Source of the DNA: Planotetraspora thailandica
GTDB taxonomy: Bacteria > Actinomycetota > Actinomycetes > Streptosporangiales > Streptosporangiaceae
Direction of reading: 5' to 3'
NCBI RefSeq assembly: GCF_016863335.1
Contig: NZ_BOOR01000007.1
Coordinates: forward strand, 310,001-374,000
DNA length: 64,000 nt
Below are positions 1 through 7,567 of this stretch, piece after piece. The position numbers and the translations under genes were made by a program. Position 1 is the first letter of the stretch; every line of letters begins with the position of its first letter. Under the pieces are notes generated by a model. The model saw only the letters and a list, made by a program, of their open reading frames with translations, ran no database searches and had not been told where the DNA came from.

Positions 1-792
1 GTCGACGGCGGCTCGGTCGAGAAGGTGGCCGAGCAGCTCGCGCCCGTCATCTCCACCGCCAAGGGAAGCGTGCGCATCCTGCCCAACCGCCAGCGTCCGG
101 GCCTGCCCGGAGCGAGGAACACGGGCATCGCCGCGCTCGGCACGGATCTCGTCGCCTTCTGCGACGACGACGACCTGTGGTTGCCCGGCAAGCTGGAGGC
201 GCAGGCCACTGCCCTCGTCGAGGAGCCCGCGGCCGACTTCGCCAGTTGCGCGATCGAGGTCGAGTACGGCTCCCGCCGCGTTCCCCGCCTGGCCGGTACG
301 GTTCGCGTGACCCGGGAGCATCTGACCCGTTCGCGGATGATGATGGTGCATTCGTCCACGTTCCTTTTCCGGCGCGGCTCGTTCTGGGTGGACGAGAGCG
401 CACCGGGAGGTCAGAACGAAGACTGGGACCTCGCACTTCGCGCGGCATGGCGTCACCCCATCGTGCACGTCGACCGGCCGCTCGTGCTGGTCCGCTGGGG
501 AGCCTCGCAGTACGTCACGAAATGGGCGGACCGCATCGCGGGCCTCGACTGGATGCTCGCTCGCCACCCCGAGCTCGCCGCCGACGCGCGTGGCTCCGCC
601 CGGATCTACGGCCAGCTGGCGTTCGCCCACGCGGCTCTGGGGCGCCGCCGAGAGGCGGCCCGCTGGGCTCTGAAGGCGTTCGCCGCGCGCAGAGGCGAGC
701 CGCGCGCGGCCGTCGCCCTGGCCGTCGCGGGCCGGCTCATCTCGGCTGGCGCGGTGCTGAGTCTTCTCAACGCCCGCGGTCACGGCATCTGA
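1..792 (+). CDS. Family 2 glycosyltransferase (5' end outside window)
   Basis: The reading frame is open from the first base, so the start lies upstream; 263 residues are visible. The visible part begins inside a GT-A fold: a DGGS stretch near the edge, a CDDDDLW nucleotide-sugar/metal site (Asp55-Asp58 of the visible part) and a GGQNEDWDLALR segment around residues 137-145, typical of the acceptor-side acidic motif of family 2 enzymes. It probably transfers a sugar from a nucleotide donor at the cytoplasmic face of the membrane. Its stop overlaps the start of the WecG-like gene (TGATG), so the two are co-translated. Sugar and linkage cannot be read from sequence. Confidence 0.88.
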   Translation, partial: VDGGSVEKVAEQLAPVISTAKGSVRILPNRQRPGLPGARNTGIAALGTDLVAFCDDDDLWLPGKLEAQATALVEEPAADFASCAIEVEYGSRRVPRLAGTVRVTREHLTRSRMMMVHSSTFLFRRGSFWVDESAPGGQNEDWDLALRAAWRHPIVHVDRPLVLVRWGASQYVTKWADRIAGLDWMLARHPELAADARGSARIYGQLAFAHAALGRRREAARWALKAFAARRGEPRAAVALAVAGRLISAGAVLSLLNARGHGI

Positions 793-1601
793 TGGCCACC
801 CGTTCCCGGGTGGCGCATGGCTCGGCCCGAAGGCCCCGCCGCGTGCCGGTGGCAGGGGTGCGGATCGACCCCCTGCCCGAGGCCGAAGTGGTGGCGCACG
901 TGGCCGCCGCGCTCGGCCACGGCCACGGAGGGCACCTCGTCACTCCCAACGTGGACATCTGCCGGGCGATCTCACGGGACGCCGGGCTGCGTGCGCTGGT
1001 CACCCGCGCCGACCTCGCTGTGGCGGACGGGATGCCGCTGGTCTGGGCCGCCCGGTTGCTCGGCACGCCGCTTCCCGAGCGGGTCACCGGAGCCGATCTG
1101 ATCTGGTCGTTGTCACAGGCCGCGGCGGCCGGTGGCTTCCCCGTGTACCTGCTCGGCGGCCCGCCGGGCGTCGCGGAGACCGCGCGCGACGTGTTGTGCG
1201 CGCGCTATCCCGGGCTGGTTGTGGCCGGTGTCGACGCCCCGCCGTACGGATTCGAGAACTGCCCCCAGGCTCTAGCCGAGGTGCGCAGGAAGCTGATCGA
1301 GGCTGCTCCCCGGCTGGTCTTCGTGGGGCTTGGCTTCCCCAAGCAGGACCGGCTGATCGCGATGGTCCGCGCCGATCTTCCACGCGCGTGGTTCGTCGGG
1401 TGCGGGTCGGCGATCGCCTTCACGGCCGGTGCCGTACGGCGGGCGCCCGCCTGGATGGGCGATCACGGCCTGGAGTGGCTGTTTCGCCTGCTCAGCGAGC
1501 CGGGGCGGCTGGCCAGACGATATCTGGTCGACGATCTGCCCTTCGCCCTCCGCCTGCTCGCCGCATGCCTGATGAAGCGCCTGCTCGGGAAGACGCGCTG
1601 A
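792..1601 (+). CDS. WecG/TagA/CpsF-family glycosyltransferase
   Basis: 269 residues. The ATG at 792 was chosen because it overlaps the stop of the upstream transferase. Family features are clear: TPNVDIC (about residues 52-58), ADGMPLVWAARLLG, ERVTGADL, FVGLGFPKQD and a C-terminal GLEWLFRL..EP.RL.RRYL block. Members add N-acetylmannosamine or a related sugar to a lipid-linked intermediate (enterobacterial common antigen, teichoic acid linkage unit, capsule). Here it most likely makes an early lipid-linked step for the polysaccharide encoded to the right. No membrane helix is obvious; members usually attach peripherally. The exact substrate is unknown. Confidence 0.92.
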   Translation: MATRSRVAHGSARRPRRVPVAGVRIDPLPEAEVVAHVAAALGHGHGGHLVTPNVDICRAISRDAGLRALVTRADLAVADGMPLVWAARLLGTPLPERVTGADLIWSLSQAAAAGGFPVYLLGGPPGVAETARDVLCARYPGLVVAGVDAPPYGFENCPQALAEVRRKLIEAAPRLVFVGLGFPKQDRLIAMVRADLPRAWFVGCGSAIAFTAGAVRRAPAWMGDHGLEWLFRLLSEPGRLARRYLVDDLPFALRLLAACLMKRLLGKTR

Positions 1602-1604
1602 CTA

Positions 1605-1640
1605 TTGCGATTTTCGCAAGTCGGGCTTTACGCTGGAAGC
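1605..1640 (+). promoter_or_regulatory. Leaderless promoter with perfect palindrome over the -35 box
   Basis: TTGCGA (1605-1610), three T, TCGCAA (1614-1619) form a perfect 6-bp inverted repeat. The left arm also reads as a -35 box. After an 18-base spacer comes TACGCT (1629-1634), a TANNNT -10 box, and the ATG at 1641 follows 6 bases later. The message of the XRE/ImmA gene would therefore start at or next to its ATG. A repressor on the palindrome would block the -35 box; autoregulation by the XRE domain is the obvious inference. Confidence 0.65.
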
Positions 1641-2765
1641 ATGGCTGGGGAGAAGACGGCGGAACGGGTGCGCCGGCTGATCGGCGAGAGCGGCCTCACG
1701 CAGGCCGAGTTCGCCGCGAAGGCGGGGCTCGACGCTCCGAAGATGTCCAAGTCGTTGTCGGGAGTGCGCCGGTTCACCTCGCTGGACCTGGCGCGGATCG
1801 CCGACGTGGGCGAGGTCTCCGTGGACTGGCTGATCGGCGCCGAACCGGCGTCGCCGTCCATGGCCGCCCGTTCGTCGGCGCTCGCGTCCAAGTCGTCGGA
1901 CGTGGCCGTGCGGGAGGCGGAACGCCTAGCTCAGATCAGGGCAGATCTGGCGTTTCTGGGCTATCGGCAGGAGCCGTCGGGGTTCGTGGCCGCCTCGCTT
2001 TCGGGTCGACTGATCGACCAGGGGCGGCGGCTTGCCGTACAGGCTCGCGCGCACGCGCGGAACCAAGGCGTCGATCTGTCCGAGCAGCGGGACCTGGCCG
2101 AGACCGTCGAGGGGCTTTTCGGCGTCGACGTGGCGATCGTGCGCCTTCCGGATGGCTTCGACGGGCTCACCTACGTCGACGAGCACGCGAGGCTCATGGT
2201 GATCGGCACGTCGGAGGTGCCCGCTCGGCAACGGTTCACCGTCGCCCACGAACTGGGGCACCTCCTGGCCGGTGATGATCAGGGCCTCCACCTGGACGTC
2301 GACCTTCATGACGACGCGCACAAGCAGCAGCCCGCGGAGATGCGGGCCAACGCCTTCGCCGCCGAACTGCTGCTCCCCGAGGAGGTGCTCCGTACGGCTG
2401 CGGCCGAGACCGCCTGGTCGGACACCGTGTTCGCCCGGCTCGCCTGCCGCCTGTGGGTGTCGCCGAGCACACTCGCATGGCGTCTGTTCAACCTCGACCT
2501 CATTGACCGCCGGCTCTGCGACTCCTTCAGGGTGATGACCACCGGGCACGCCGCTCATCTGGCGGGCGCGGTGAACGTGCTGGGAGAGTGGATCGAGTCG
2601 GCCTCCCGGCCGCGCACGCCCGCCGCGCTCGTCCGCGGCACATTCCAGGCATATGCCGACGGCAACGCGACGCTGAGGCCGTTCGCCGACCTGATCGGCG
2701 TCGACACCGCCACGTTGCGGCACGCCCTGAGCGAGACCCGAGAGGAATCCCCCCTCGCCTCATGA
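1641..2765 (+). CDS. XRE-family HTH / ImmA-IrrE metallopeptidase
   Basis: 374 residues; start at the ATG placed for leaderless translation, since an upstream in-frame TTG (1605) lies inside the promoter. An N-terminal XRE helix-turn-helix (about residues 5-60, with SGLTQAEFAAKAG) is followed by a linker and an ImmA/IrrE (COG2856) zinc-peptidase domain with HELGH (His203, Glu204, His207) and a downstream ANAFAAELLLP segment that usually supplies the third zinc ligand. Such proteins repress a promoter and cleave a repressor or partner on a signal. The stop overlaps the start of a PIN-domain gene (ATGA), so the pair is one unit. Antitoxin or phage-sensing regulator is the likely role. Confidence 0.9.
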   Translation: MAGEKTAERVRRLIGESGLTQAEFAAKAGLDAPKMSKSLSGVRRFTSLDLARIADVGEVSVDWLIGAEPASPSMAARSSALASKSSDVAVREAERLAQIRADLAFLGYRQEPSGFVAASLSGRLIDQGRRLAVQARAHARNQGVDLSEQRDLAETVEGLFGVDVAIVRLPDGFDGLTYVDEHARLMVIGTSEVPARQRFTVAHELGHLLAGDDQGLHLDVDLHDDAHKQQPAEMRANAFAAELLLPEEVLRTAAAETAWSDTVFARLACRLWVSPSTLAWRLFNLDLIDRRLCDSFRVMTTGHAAHLAGAVNVLGEWIESASRPRTPAALVRGTFQAYADGNATLRPFADLIGVDTATLRHALSETREESPLAS

Positions 2766-3295
2766 GCTGGTACTGGTTCCCCGACAACACGGTGCTGTGC
2801 AATTTCGCCTGCGTGGACGGCCTGCCCTTGCTGGAGAAGACCCTGCGGGTCCGTGGCCGGTGGACGGAGGCGATCGCCTTCGAGGCCGCGCAGTCCGCAC
2901 GCGTGTATCCGGGTCTGAGCTCGGTCGCCGCCGACGGTTGGCTGGGGGACCCGATCGAGATCGACGGCCCCGGAGAGGCCGAGCGGATCGAGCGTCTCCG
3001 CCGTGCCGTCTTCGGCGGGTCGCCGCGCCGGCCGCTGAAACATCTGGGAGAGGCGCAGACCTGCCACGTGATCATGAACTGGCCGGAGTTCGTCGGCTCG
3101 GCCTGGATCACCGATGACCGCGACGCCTCGGAATACGCACGCGCCCAGGGCATAGCCGCCATGGACACGATGGACCTGGTGTCCGAGGCGGTGGCCGAGG
3201 GGTTCTGTTCGACGGATGACGGTTTCGAGTTGCTCCATCGGATGCGGTACGAAGGCCGGCATCTGCGCGTGCCCCGCCATCCCTCGGATCTTTGA
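2762..3295 (+). CDS. PIN-domain (VapC/DUF3368-like) nuclease
   Basis: 177 residues, starting at the ATG in the 4-base overlap with the XRE/ImmA gene. It shows the acidic skeleton of PIN ribonucleases: FPDNTVLCNF (Asp8) at the start, LGEAQTCHVI in the middle and ITDDRDASEYARAQGI followed by TMDLVSEAVAEG near the end, closely matching the DUF3368 pattern. PIN enzymes cut RNA with Mg2+ bound by these acids. Translational coupling to a protease-regulator suggests a toxin or defence effector held in check by its partner. No antitoxin of the small VapB type is present, so the XRE/ImmA protein may take that role. This is inference. Confidence 0.78.
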   Translation: MSWYWFPDNTVLCNFACVDGLPLLEKTLRVRGRWTEAIAFEAAQSARVYPGLSSVAADGWLGDPIEIDGPGEAERIERLRRAVFGGSPRRPLKHLGEAQTCHVIMNWPEFVGSAWITDDRDASEYARAQGIAAMDTMDLVSEAVAEGFCSTDDGFELLHRMRYEGRHLRVPRHPSDL

Positions 3296-3323
3296 ACTAT
3301 GCCGAAAAGAGTGGGAGAAGCGG

Positions 3324-3351
3324 CATGCCAACTAACTTGCTAGTTGGCATG
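3324..3351. other. 11-bp perfect inverted repeat between convergent genes
   Basis: CATGCCAACTA (3324-3334) and TAGTTGGCATG (3341-3351) are exact reverse complements around a 6-base loop. The element lies between the ends of the PIN gene and the leftmost sulfotransferase gene. No T-run follows on either strand, so it may be a weak bidirectional terminator or a protein-binding palindrome. Confidence 0.45.
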
Positions 3352-3418
3352 ATGTGCGGCGCGCTCGGAATCCATGCTTTCGGTCGACCAGTCGTGCGCA
3401 GGTAAGGCGGTCGGAGTC

Positions 3419-4345
3419 TCAAACCCAGGTGGGTGGGAGTGCGGCCAGGGCTTCGACGCGGGCGATCTGGGCGGGGGTCAGGCGCCGCCGGTACGCGTCG
3501 AGCGCCTCGCGGGAATCCATCGGACGGAAGGCCGTCTTCGACAGGCCCGTCCACGCGAACCCCCCGCGCCGGGAGCGCCGTGCCGTACAGGCCGCGTCGA
3601 TGCGGCGGGCGGTCCTGGTGGTCCACGGCAGGCCGCACCAGTCGTAGAGGTCGCGAAAGCCGTCCTGCGGTGCGGACGCGAGCTCTTCGAAGGACACCAC
3701 GCGGATGCCGGGTGTGCGCACGGCCATCGCGCGGGTCACCTGGCGGGCCACGCTCCACAGCGCGGCGGCCTTGGCGAGCGGGTCGTGCGAGTCGAGCGGG
3801 CGGAGGCGCTCGACGCAGGGGTGGTCGCGCACCAGCAGGGGCTGGCCGAGCAGTTCACCGAAGTCGACGTTCCAGCCGAGACGGTGCCAGCTCGCCACGA
3901 ACGACACCGGATCACGCACCAAGACGATCACTTGGCAGCCGAGCCGTTCGGCGAACCAGGCGGCCGACAGCAGGGCGAAGGGGTCATCGAGGAGAGCGCG
4001 GCGGCCGCGCAGGGAGCCGACGCCGAAGGCGGTGCCGTACTTCGCCATGCGGGCCAGGTCGCCCGGACGCCGGTTGCGCCTGATCTCGGCCAGCCATCGG
4101 TAGCGCAGCGCGACCGTTCCGGAGAACGCCTCCAACCAGGGCGTCTCCGCGTCCGCGCAGATGTACTGGAACCGGTGGCTCACCGACGCGGCGAGCACGC
4201 CGGGGGAGCGGCCGGGCGGGCGCTGCGGATTGAGCGGCTCGTTGACGTAGACCAGGTGTCCGCTCGCGGTGAGCATCTTGCCCACCCAGCTCGTGCCGCT
4301 GCGGGGCAGCCCCGTGACCAGGACGGGCGGCCCGGACGCCGTCAC
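3419..4345 (-). CDS. Sulfotransferase (PAPS-dependent), distal gene of operon
   Basis: 308 residues; GTG start overlapping the stop of the flippase gene (GTGA). The N-terminus carries the PAPS 5'-phosphosulfate loop LPRSGTSWVGKML, and VIVLVRDPVSFVASWH in the middle matches the 3'-phosphate-binding segment of sulfotransferases. It should transfer sulfate from PAPS to a hydroxyl of a sugar or lipid in the cytoplasm. Its position as last gene of a six-gene polysaccharide operon points to a glycan or lipid-linked acceptor. A PAPS-forming APS kinase is encoded 7 kb away. The acceptor is unknown. Confidence 0.85.
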   Translation of the reverse strand: MTASGPPVLVTGLPRSGTSWVGKMLTASGHLVYVNEPLNPQRPPGRSPGVLAASVSHRFQYICADAETPWLEAFSGTVALRYRWLAEIRRNRRPGDLARMAKYGTAFGVGSLRGRRALLDDPFALLSAAWFAERLGCQVIVLVRDPVSFVASWHRLGWNVDFGELLGQPLLVRDHPCVERLRPLDSHDPLAKAAALWSVARQVTRAMAVRTPGIRVVSFEELASAPQDGFRDLYDWCGLPWTTRTARRIDAACTARRSRRGGFAWTGLSKTAFRPMDSREALDAYRRRLTPAQIARVEALAALPPTWV

Positions 4346-5688
4346 AGGGCGACCTTTCCCGGCCTGAAAGCAGCGAGGGAGTGCCTGCCGAACGGCTGCA
4401 TGCCGTACGCGCGGGAGATCTGCGCCAGCGGCAGCATGTTCTTCGCGAAGACGCCGCCGGCCCAGCCCAAAGCCGCGCCGAGCGCGCCGTGGGACGGCAC
4501 CAGCAGCAGGTCGAGCACTATGGTCACCGCTACGGCGCAGGCGGTGTTGGCCAAGCTGGCCCCGGTGCGTCCCGAGGCGACGAGCACGACGTCGACCATG
4601 CCGCAGGCGGTGGCGACCATCATGGTCACGGCGAGCACCAGCGCGATGGCCAGGCCGTCGGCGTAGGAGGGGCCGAACATCGGCAGCAGCCACGGCGCGG
4701 CCGCCGCGTAAGCGAGCCAGATCGGCCAGGTGAGGACGACCAGCCACATGGTGGTGATCTGATAGAGCCGCCGCGCTCGGTTGAGGTCGCCCGAGACGAG
4801 GGCCCGGATGAGATGCGGTTGCACGGCCTGCGCCAGCCCCTGATTGGCCAGCTGCCCGACCACCTTGAACCGGGTGGCCGCCGTGTAGACGGCCGCCGGA
4901 GCCGGGCCCGCCAGCACCGCGACGACGACGATGTCGAGCCGCTGGAACACCGCCTGGATCGCCCCCGCGAGCGACCTCGGCGCGGTGTAGCGCCAGAACG
5001 CCGCCGCCTCCGCCCAGCCGTACGGCTCCCGCGACCCCGCCGGCGACTCTGCCCGTGACCACAGGCACAACGCGGCCGCGAGAGCGGCCGGGACGGCGGG
5101 GAGCAGCCATGCCGCCGTCAGGGCGGGCAGTTCGGCGCCGGCGACGATGCCGGCCGTGACCAGCAGGAGCTGGCCCAGCGGGCGGGCGAGGCCGTCCAGC
5201 AGGAGGGTCGGCCGCATCGACCCGAGCCCGCGCGTGGCAGGAACGAGCACGTCTGCCAGCACGACGGCGGGCAGGGCCGCCGCCAGCACCAGCCAGACGC
5301 CGTCGGTCACGCCGGTGACGACGGCCAGCTCGTCATTGAAGATCGCGATCCCGGCGGCCGCCATGACGGAGATCGCCACGACCGGAGGGAGGGCCGCCCA
5401 CATGACCGCATGGGAGTGCCCCCGCCCGGCCATGGCGTAGATGAGGCCGGTGCCGGCGTCGAGCCGCAGGATGCCGGCGAGCATGAGGCACAACGCGGTC
5501 GCGGTGAAGAACGCGCCCGCCGCGCCGGGGCTGAGCGACCGTGTGACGACGAGCACGAGCAGGAACTGGCTCACCGCCCCCGCACCCGCGGCGGCCAGTC
5601 CCGCGAGGCTGCCGCGGGCAAGCCCCACGTCGGGGCCCCTGCCGCCGGTCGAGGCTTCCCGCTGCGCCCGCCCGGTCACCTCCGCCAC
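4342..5688 (-). CDS. Wzx-like polysaccharide flippase (MATE/MOP superfamily)
   Basis: About 448 residues. Start taken at GTG 5688, 5 bases after a GGAG; an internal GTG at 5679 that overlaps the upstream stop is an alternative. Roughly 12 hydrophobic segments alternate with short basic loops. The first helix pair contains GSLAGLAAAGAGAVSQFLL, and a paired second half has the RYTAPRSLAGAIQ and RLDIVVVAVLAG pattern common in oligosaccharide flippases. It should move lipid-linked repeat units from the inner to the outer leaflet for polymerisation by the neighbouring ligase-like protein. It overlaps both neighbours, so it is co-translated. Confidence 0.85.
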   Translation of the reverse strand: MAEVTGRAQREASTGGRGPDVGLARGSLAGLAAAGAGAVSQFLLVLVVTRSLSPGAAGAFFTATALCLMLAGILRLDAGTGLIYAMAGRGHSHAVMWAALPPVVAISVMAAAGIAIFNDELAVVTGVTDGVWLVLAAALPAVVLADVLVPATRGLGSMRPTLLLDGLARPLGQLLLVTAGIVAGAELPALTAAWLLPAVPAALAAALCLWSRAESPAGSREPYGWAEAAAFWRYTAPRSLAGAIQAVFQRLDIVVVAVLAGPAPAAVYTAATRFKVVGQLANQGLAQAVQPHLIRALVSGDLNRARRLYQITTMWLVVLTWPIWLAYAAAAPWLLPMFGPSYADGLAIALVLAVTMMVATACGMVDVVLVASGRTGASLANTACAVAVTIVLDLLLVPSHGALGAALGWAGGVFAKNMLPLAQISRAYGMQPFGRHSLAAFRPGKVAL

Positions 5689-6533
5689 GAGGGCTCCGCC
5701 CCGAGCCAGGGTTGCAGAAGGGCGTCCCACCGCTCGAAATGCTCGCTGAGCCTCTTCCGCACGGAGGCCGGCACCTCGGAGATCCGGGGACGCGCGTTGT
5801 GCACTTCGAACACCGGATCCCCCAGCCGGGGCAGCCCAAGGAACTCCAGAACGCGGTCGTACGCGGGCTCGGGGTCGCGGAAGAACGCGCCGCTGTCCAG
5901 CACGAGGATGCGGTCGCGGCCGACGAGGAGCCGGAGGCGGTCCAGTTGCTCCGCGTAGCGCCCGCGCGTGACGTAGGCGTGATGCCGGTGCGCGTGACTG
6001 AGATAGGAGGGAGCCTCGCGCAGCCGCTCCACCTCGCCGGCCAGCCGGGCGTCCTCCATGTCCAGCGCACGCTCGAACGACGGCTCGGTCTCGAAGCCCC
6101 TGGCCAGCTCGTGCGCGTGGGCGGACACGGCGCGCTCCACAGGGTCGCGGACCAGGACGATCAGCTTGACCCCGGGCAGGTTCCAGGCGATCCGGGCGGC
6201 GGCCAGTGGGTGGAACAGGTAGTACGGCGACGACTCGAACGCGAGGGGGCGGTGGCCGTACCGGCGCTGGAGCCGCTGCGCGGTGGCCTTGAGCGGGAAA
6301 TGCGCCTGATACCAGGCCATGCCGTGGTCGTATCCGACGTCGAAGTAGTGCACGCCCTTGCGCAACACCGGCTTGATCATCAGCGGATGGGCCGAGAGCG
6401 CCCGGTAGAGCGATGTGGTGCCGCATCGTTGCGCGCCGACGATCAGGAAGGACGGCAGGACGCGCGCGCGGGTCGTGAGCATGCCCGTGGTGAGCGAGAC
6501 GGCATGGGCCGAGCGCTTGATCGTTGACCTCAC
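5676..6533 (-). CDS. Sulfotransferase (PAPS-dependent), second copy
   Basis: 285 residues from a GTG that overlaps the stop of the kinase-fold gene (GTGA). VGAQRCGTTSLYRAL forms the 5'-phosphosulfate loop and LIVLVRDPVERAVSAHAH the 3'-phosphate site. FESSPYYLFHP and a late RPRISEVPASVRKRL region resemble carbohydrate and heparan-type sulfotransferases. It is clearly diverged from the other sulfotransferase in the operon, so the two probably act at different positions or acceptors. Cytoplasmic; uses PAPS. The coupling to polymer export genes suggests that a polysaccharide repeat unit is sulfated before flipping. Confidence 0.88.
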   Translation of the reverse strand: MRSTIKRSAHAVSLTTGMLTTRARVLPSFLIVGAQRCGTTSLYRALSAHPLMIKPVLRKGVHYFDVGYDHGMAWYQAHFPLKATAQRLQRRYGHRPLAFESSPYYLFHPLAAARIAWNLPGVKLIVLVRDPVERAVSAHAHELARGFETEPSFERALDMEDARLAGEVERLREAPSYLSHAHRHHAYVTRGRYAEQLDRLRLLVGRDRILVLDSGAFFRDPEPAYDRVLEFLGLPRLGDPVFEVHNARPRISEVPASVRKRLSEHFERWDALLQPWLGAEPSWRR

Positions 6534-7567
6534 AGCAGGCTCTCCAGGTGATCGACGAGGGGGTTGAGCCACAGGGACGACGGGCCGAGCGGCTCGTGGC
6601 CGTCCCGGTGGTGCCGATCAGCGAGGGTGACCAGGTAGTGGGCGGCCGACCTGCGCGCCTCGGCCGCGGACAGGCCGAACGGCTCGAGCACGAGCCCCGC
6701 CTGGGACAGGCAGGAGCGGGCCGCGACGGCCGGGCGCATGCGGCGCAACGCCCGCTGGAAGTGGTAGTGCAGCGCGTCGAAGCCGAGCGGCACGCCGAGC
6801 GCGAACCGCTCCCAGTCCCAGACGAGTAGCCGCCCGTCCGGCCCGGCGGAGACGTTCCAGGGGGAGAAGTCGCCGTGCCAGCCCCATCCGCGGTCGCTCC
6901 AGCCGCCGGCGTGCTCGGGCACGGGCCCGCGCCGGGCAGGGGCGCCGGTGGTCACGCACTGGCGCCCGATGGTCGCGATCTCCGCGACGGCGGCGTCGAG
7001 CAGGCTCCGGGAGACCGGCGCCGCGGTGACCGGCAGCGGTGAGACGACGAGCACCTCGTAACCCCGCCAGGTTCCGTGATGGACGACCCGAGGTGTGGCG
7101 ATCACTTTCAGGGTGCGCCGCGACAACATCCGCAGCACCTCGACCTCGTGCCTGACCAGCGCGCGGGTCCCGGCCGAGTCGCCGATCTTGACGAACGCGA
7201 CCAGCCCGGATTGGCCGTGCGCCTCCAAGACGGGCTTGCGGTTGGCCCGGCGGGCCGGCCGTACATGGACGACGGCGCGGACCGGCTGGCCGAGCACCTG
7301 ACTCAGGTGGGTCTCGATCGTGTCGGGCCCGTCCCACACAGGCACTCCGCGCCCCAGGGCGGCGTGCCATCGGGCCCGTGGGACGAGCCGCCGTGGGACG
7401 AGCCGGTGCGGCAGCAGGGTGCGCACTCCCGGTGACGGCGGCCTTTCCCCGGCGGCGCCCGGCGGGTAGAGCCGGCTGAGCACCTCGTGGAGGTAACGCA
7501 GGCGGGCGGGCGCGTCCGTCAGACGCTCGTGTCTCATGCGCTGGTCTCTCACGCGTCCGGCGCTCAT
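6530..7567 (-). CDS. Aminoglycoside-phosphotransferase-fold kinase in polysaccharide operon
   Basis: 345 residues, ATG overlapping the stop of the ligase gene (ATGA). The C-terminal half has the catalytic WHGDFSPWNV loop and VWDWERF metal site of the APH/choline-kinase fold, and VAFVKIGDS in the N-lobe likely holds the ATP lysine. In this context it more likely phosphorylates a sugar, polyol or lipid intermediate than an antibiotic. An Arg-rich stretch (about residues 50-70) precedes the N-lobe. The substrate cannot be predicted; resistance is unlikely but not excluded. Confidence 0.75.
   Translation of the reverse strand: MSAGRVRDQRMRHERLTDAPARLRYLHEVLSRLYPPGAAGERPPSPGVRTLLPHRLVPRRLVPRARWHAALGRGVPVWDGPDTIETHLSQVLGQPVRAVVHVRPARRANRKPVLEAHGQSGLVAFVKIGDSAGTRALVRHEVEVLRMLSRRTLKVIATPRVVHHGTWRGYEVLVVSPLPVTAAPVSRSLLDAAVAEIATIGRQCVTTGAPARRGPVPEHAGGWSDRGWGWHGDFSPWNVSAGPDGRLLVWDWERFALGVPLGFDALHYHFQRALRRMRPAVAARSCLSQAGLVLEPFGLSAAEARRSAAHYLVTLADRHHRDGHEPLGPSSLWLNPLVDHLESLL

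Noticed and set aside
1641-3295. Phage remnant carrying the XRE/ImmA gene
   Set aside because: No integrase, phage structural gene or attachment repeat is found; only the two-gene module is present.
3374-4666. 430-codon plus-strand frame over the sulfotransferase and flippase
   Set aside because: No motif, high Arg/Gly/Pro content, and the minus strand encodes recognisable overlapping genes.
6530-7567. Aminoglycoside resistance gene
   Set aside because: Catalytic loop is generic to the fold and the gene is embedded in a polysaccharide operon with overlapping neighbours.
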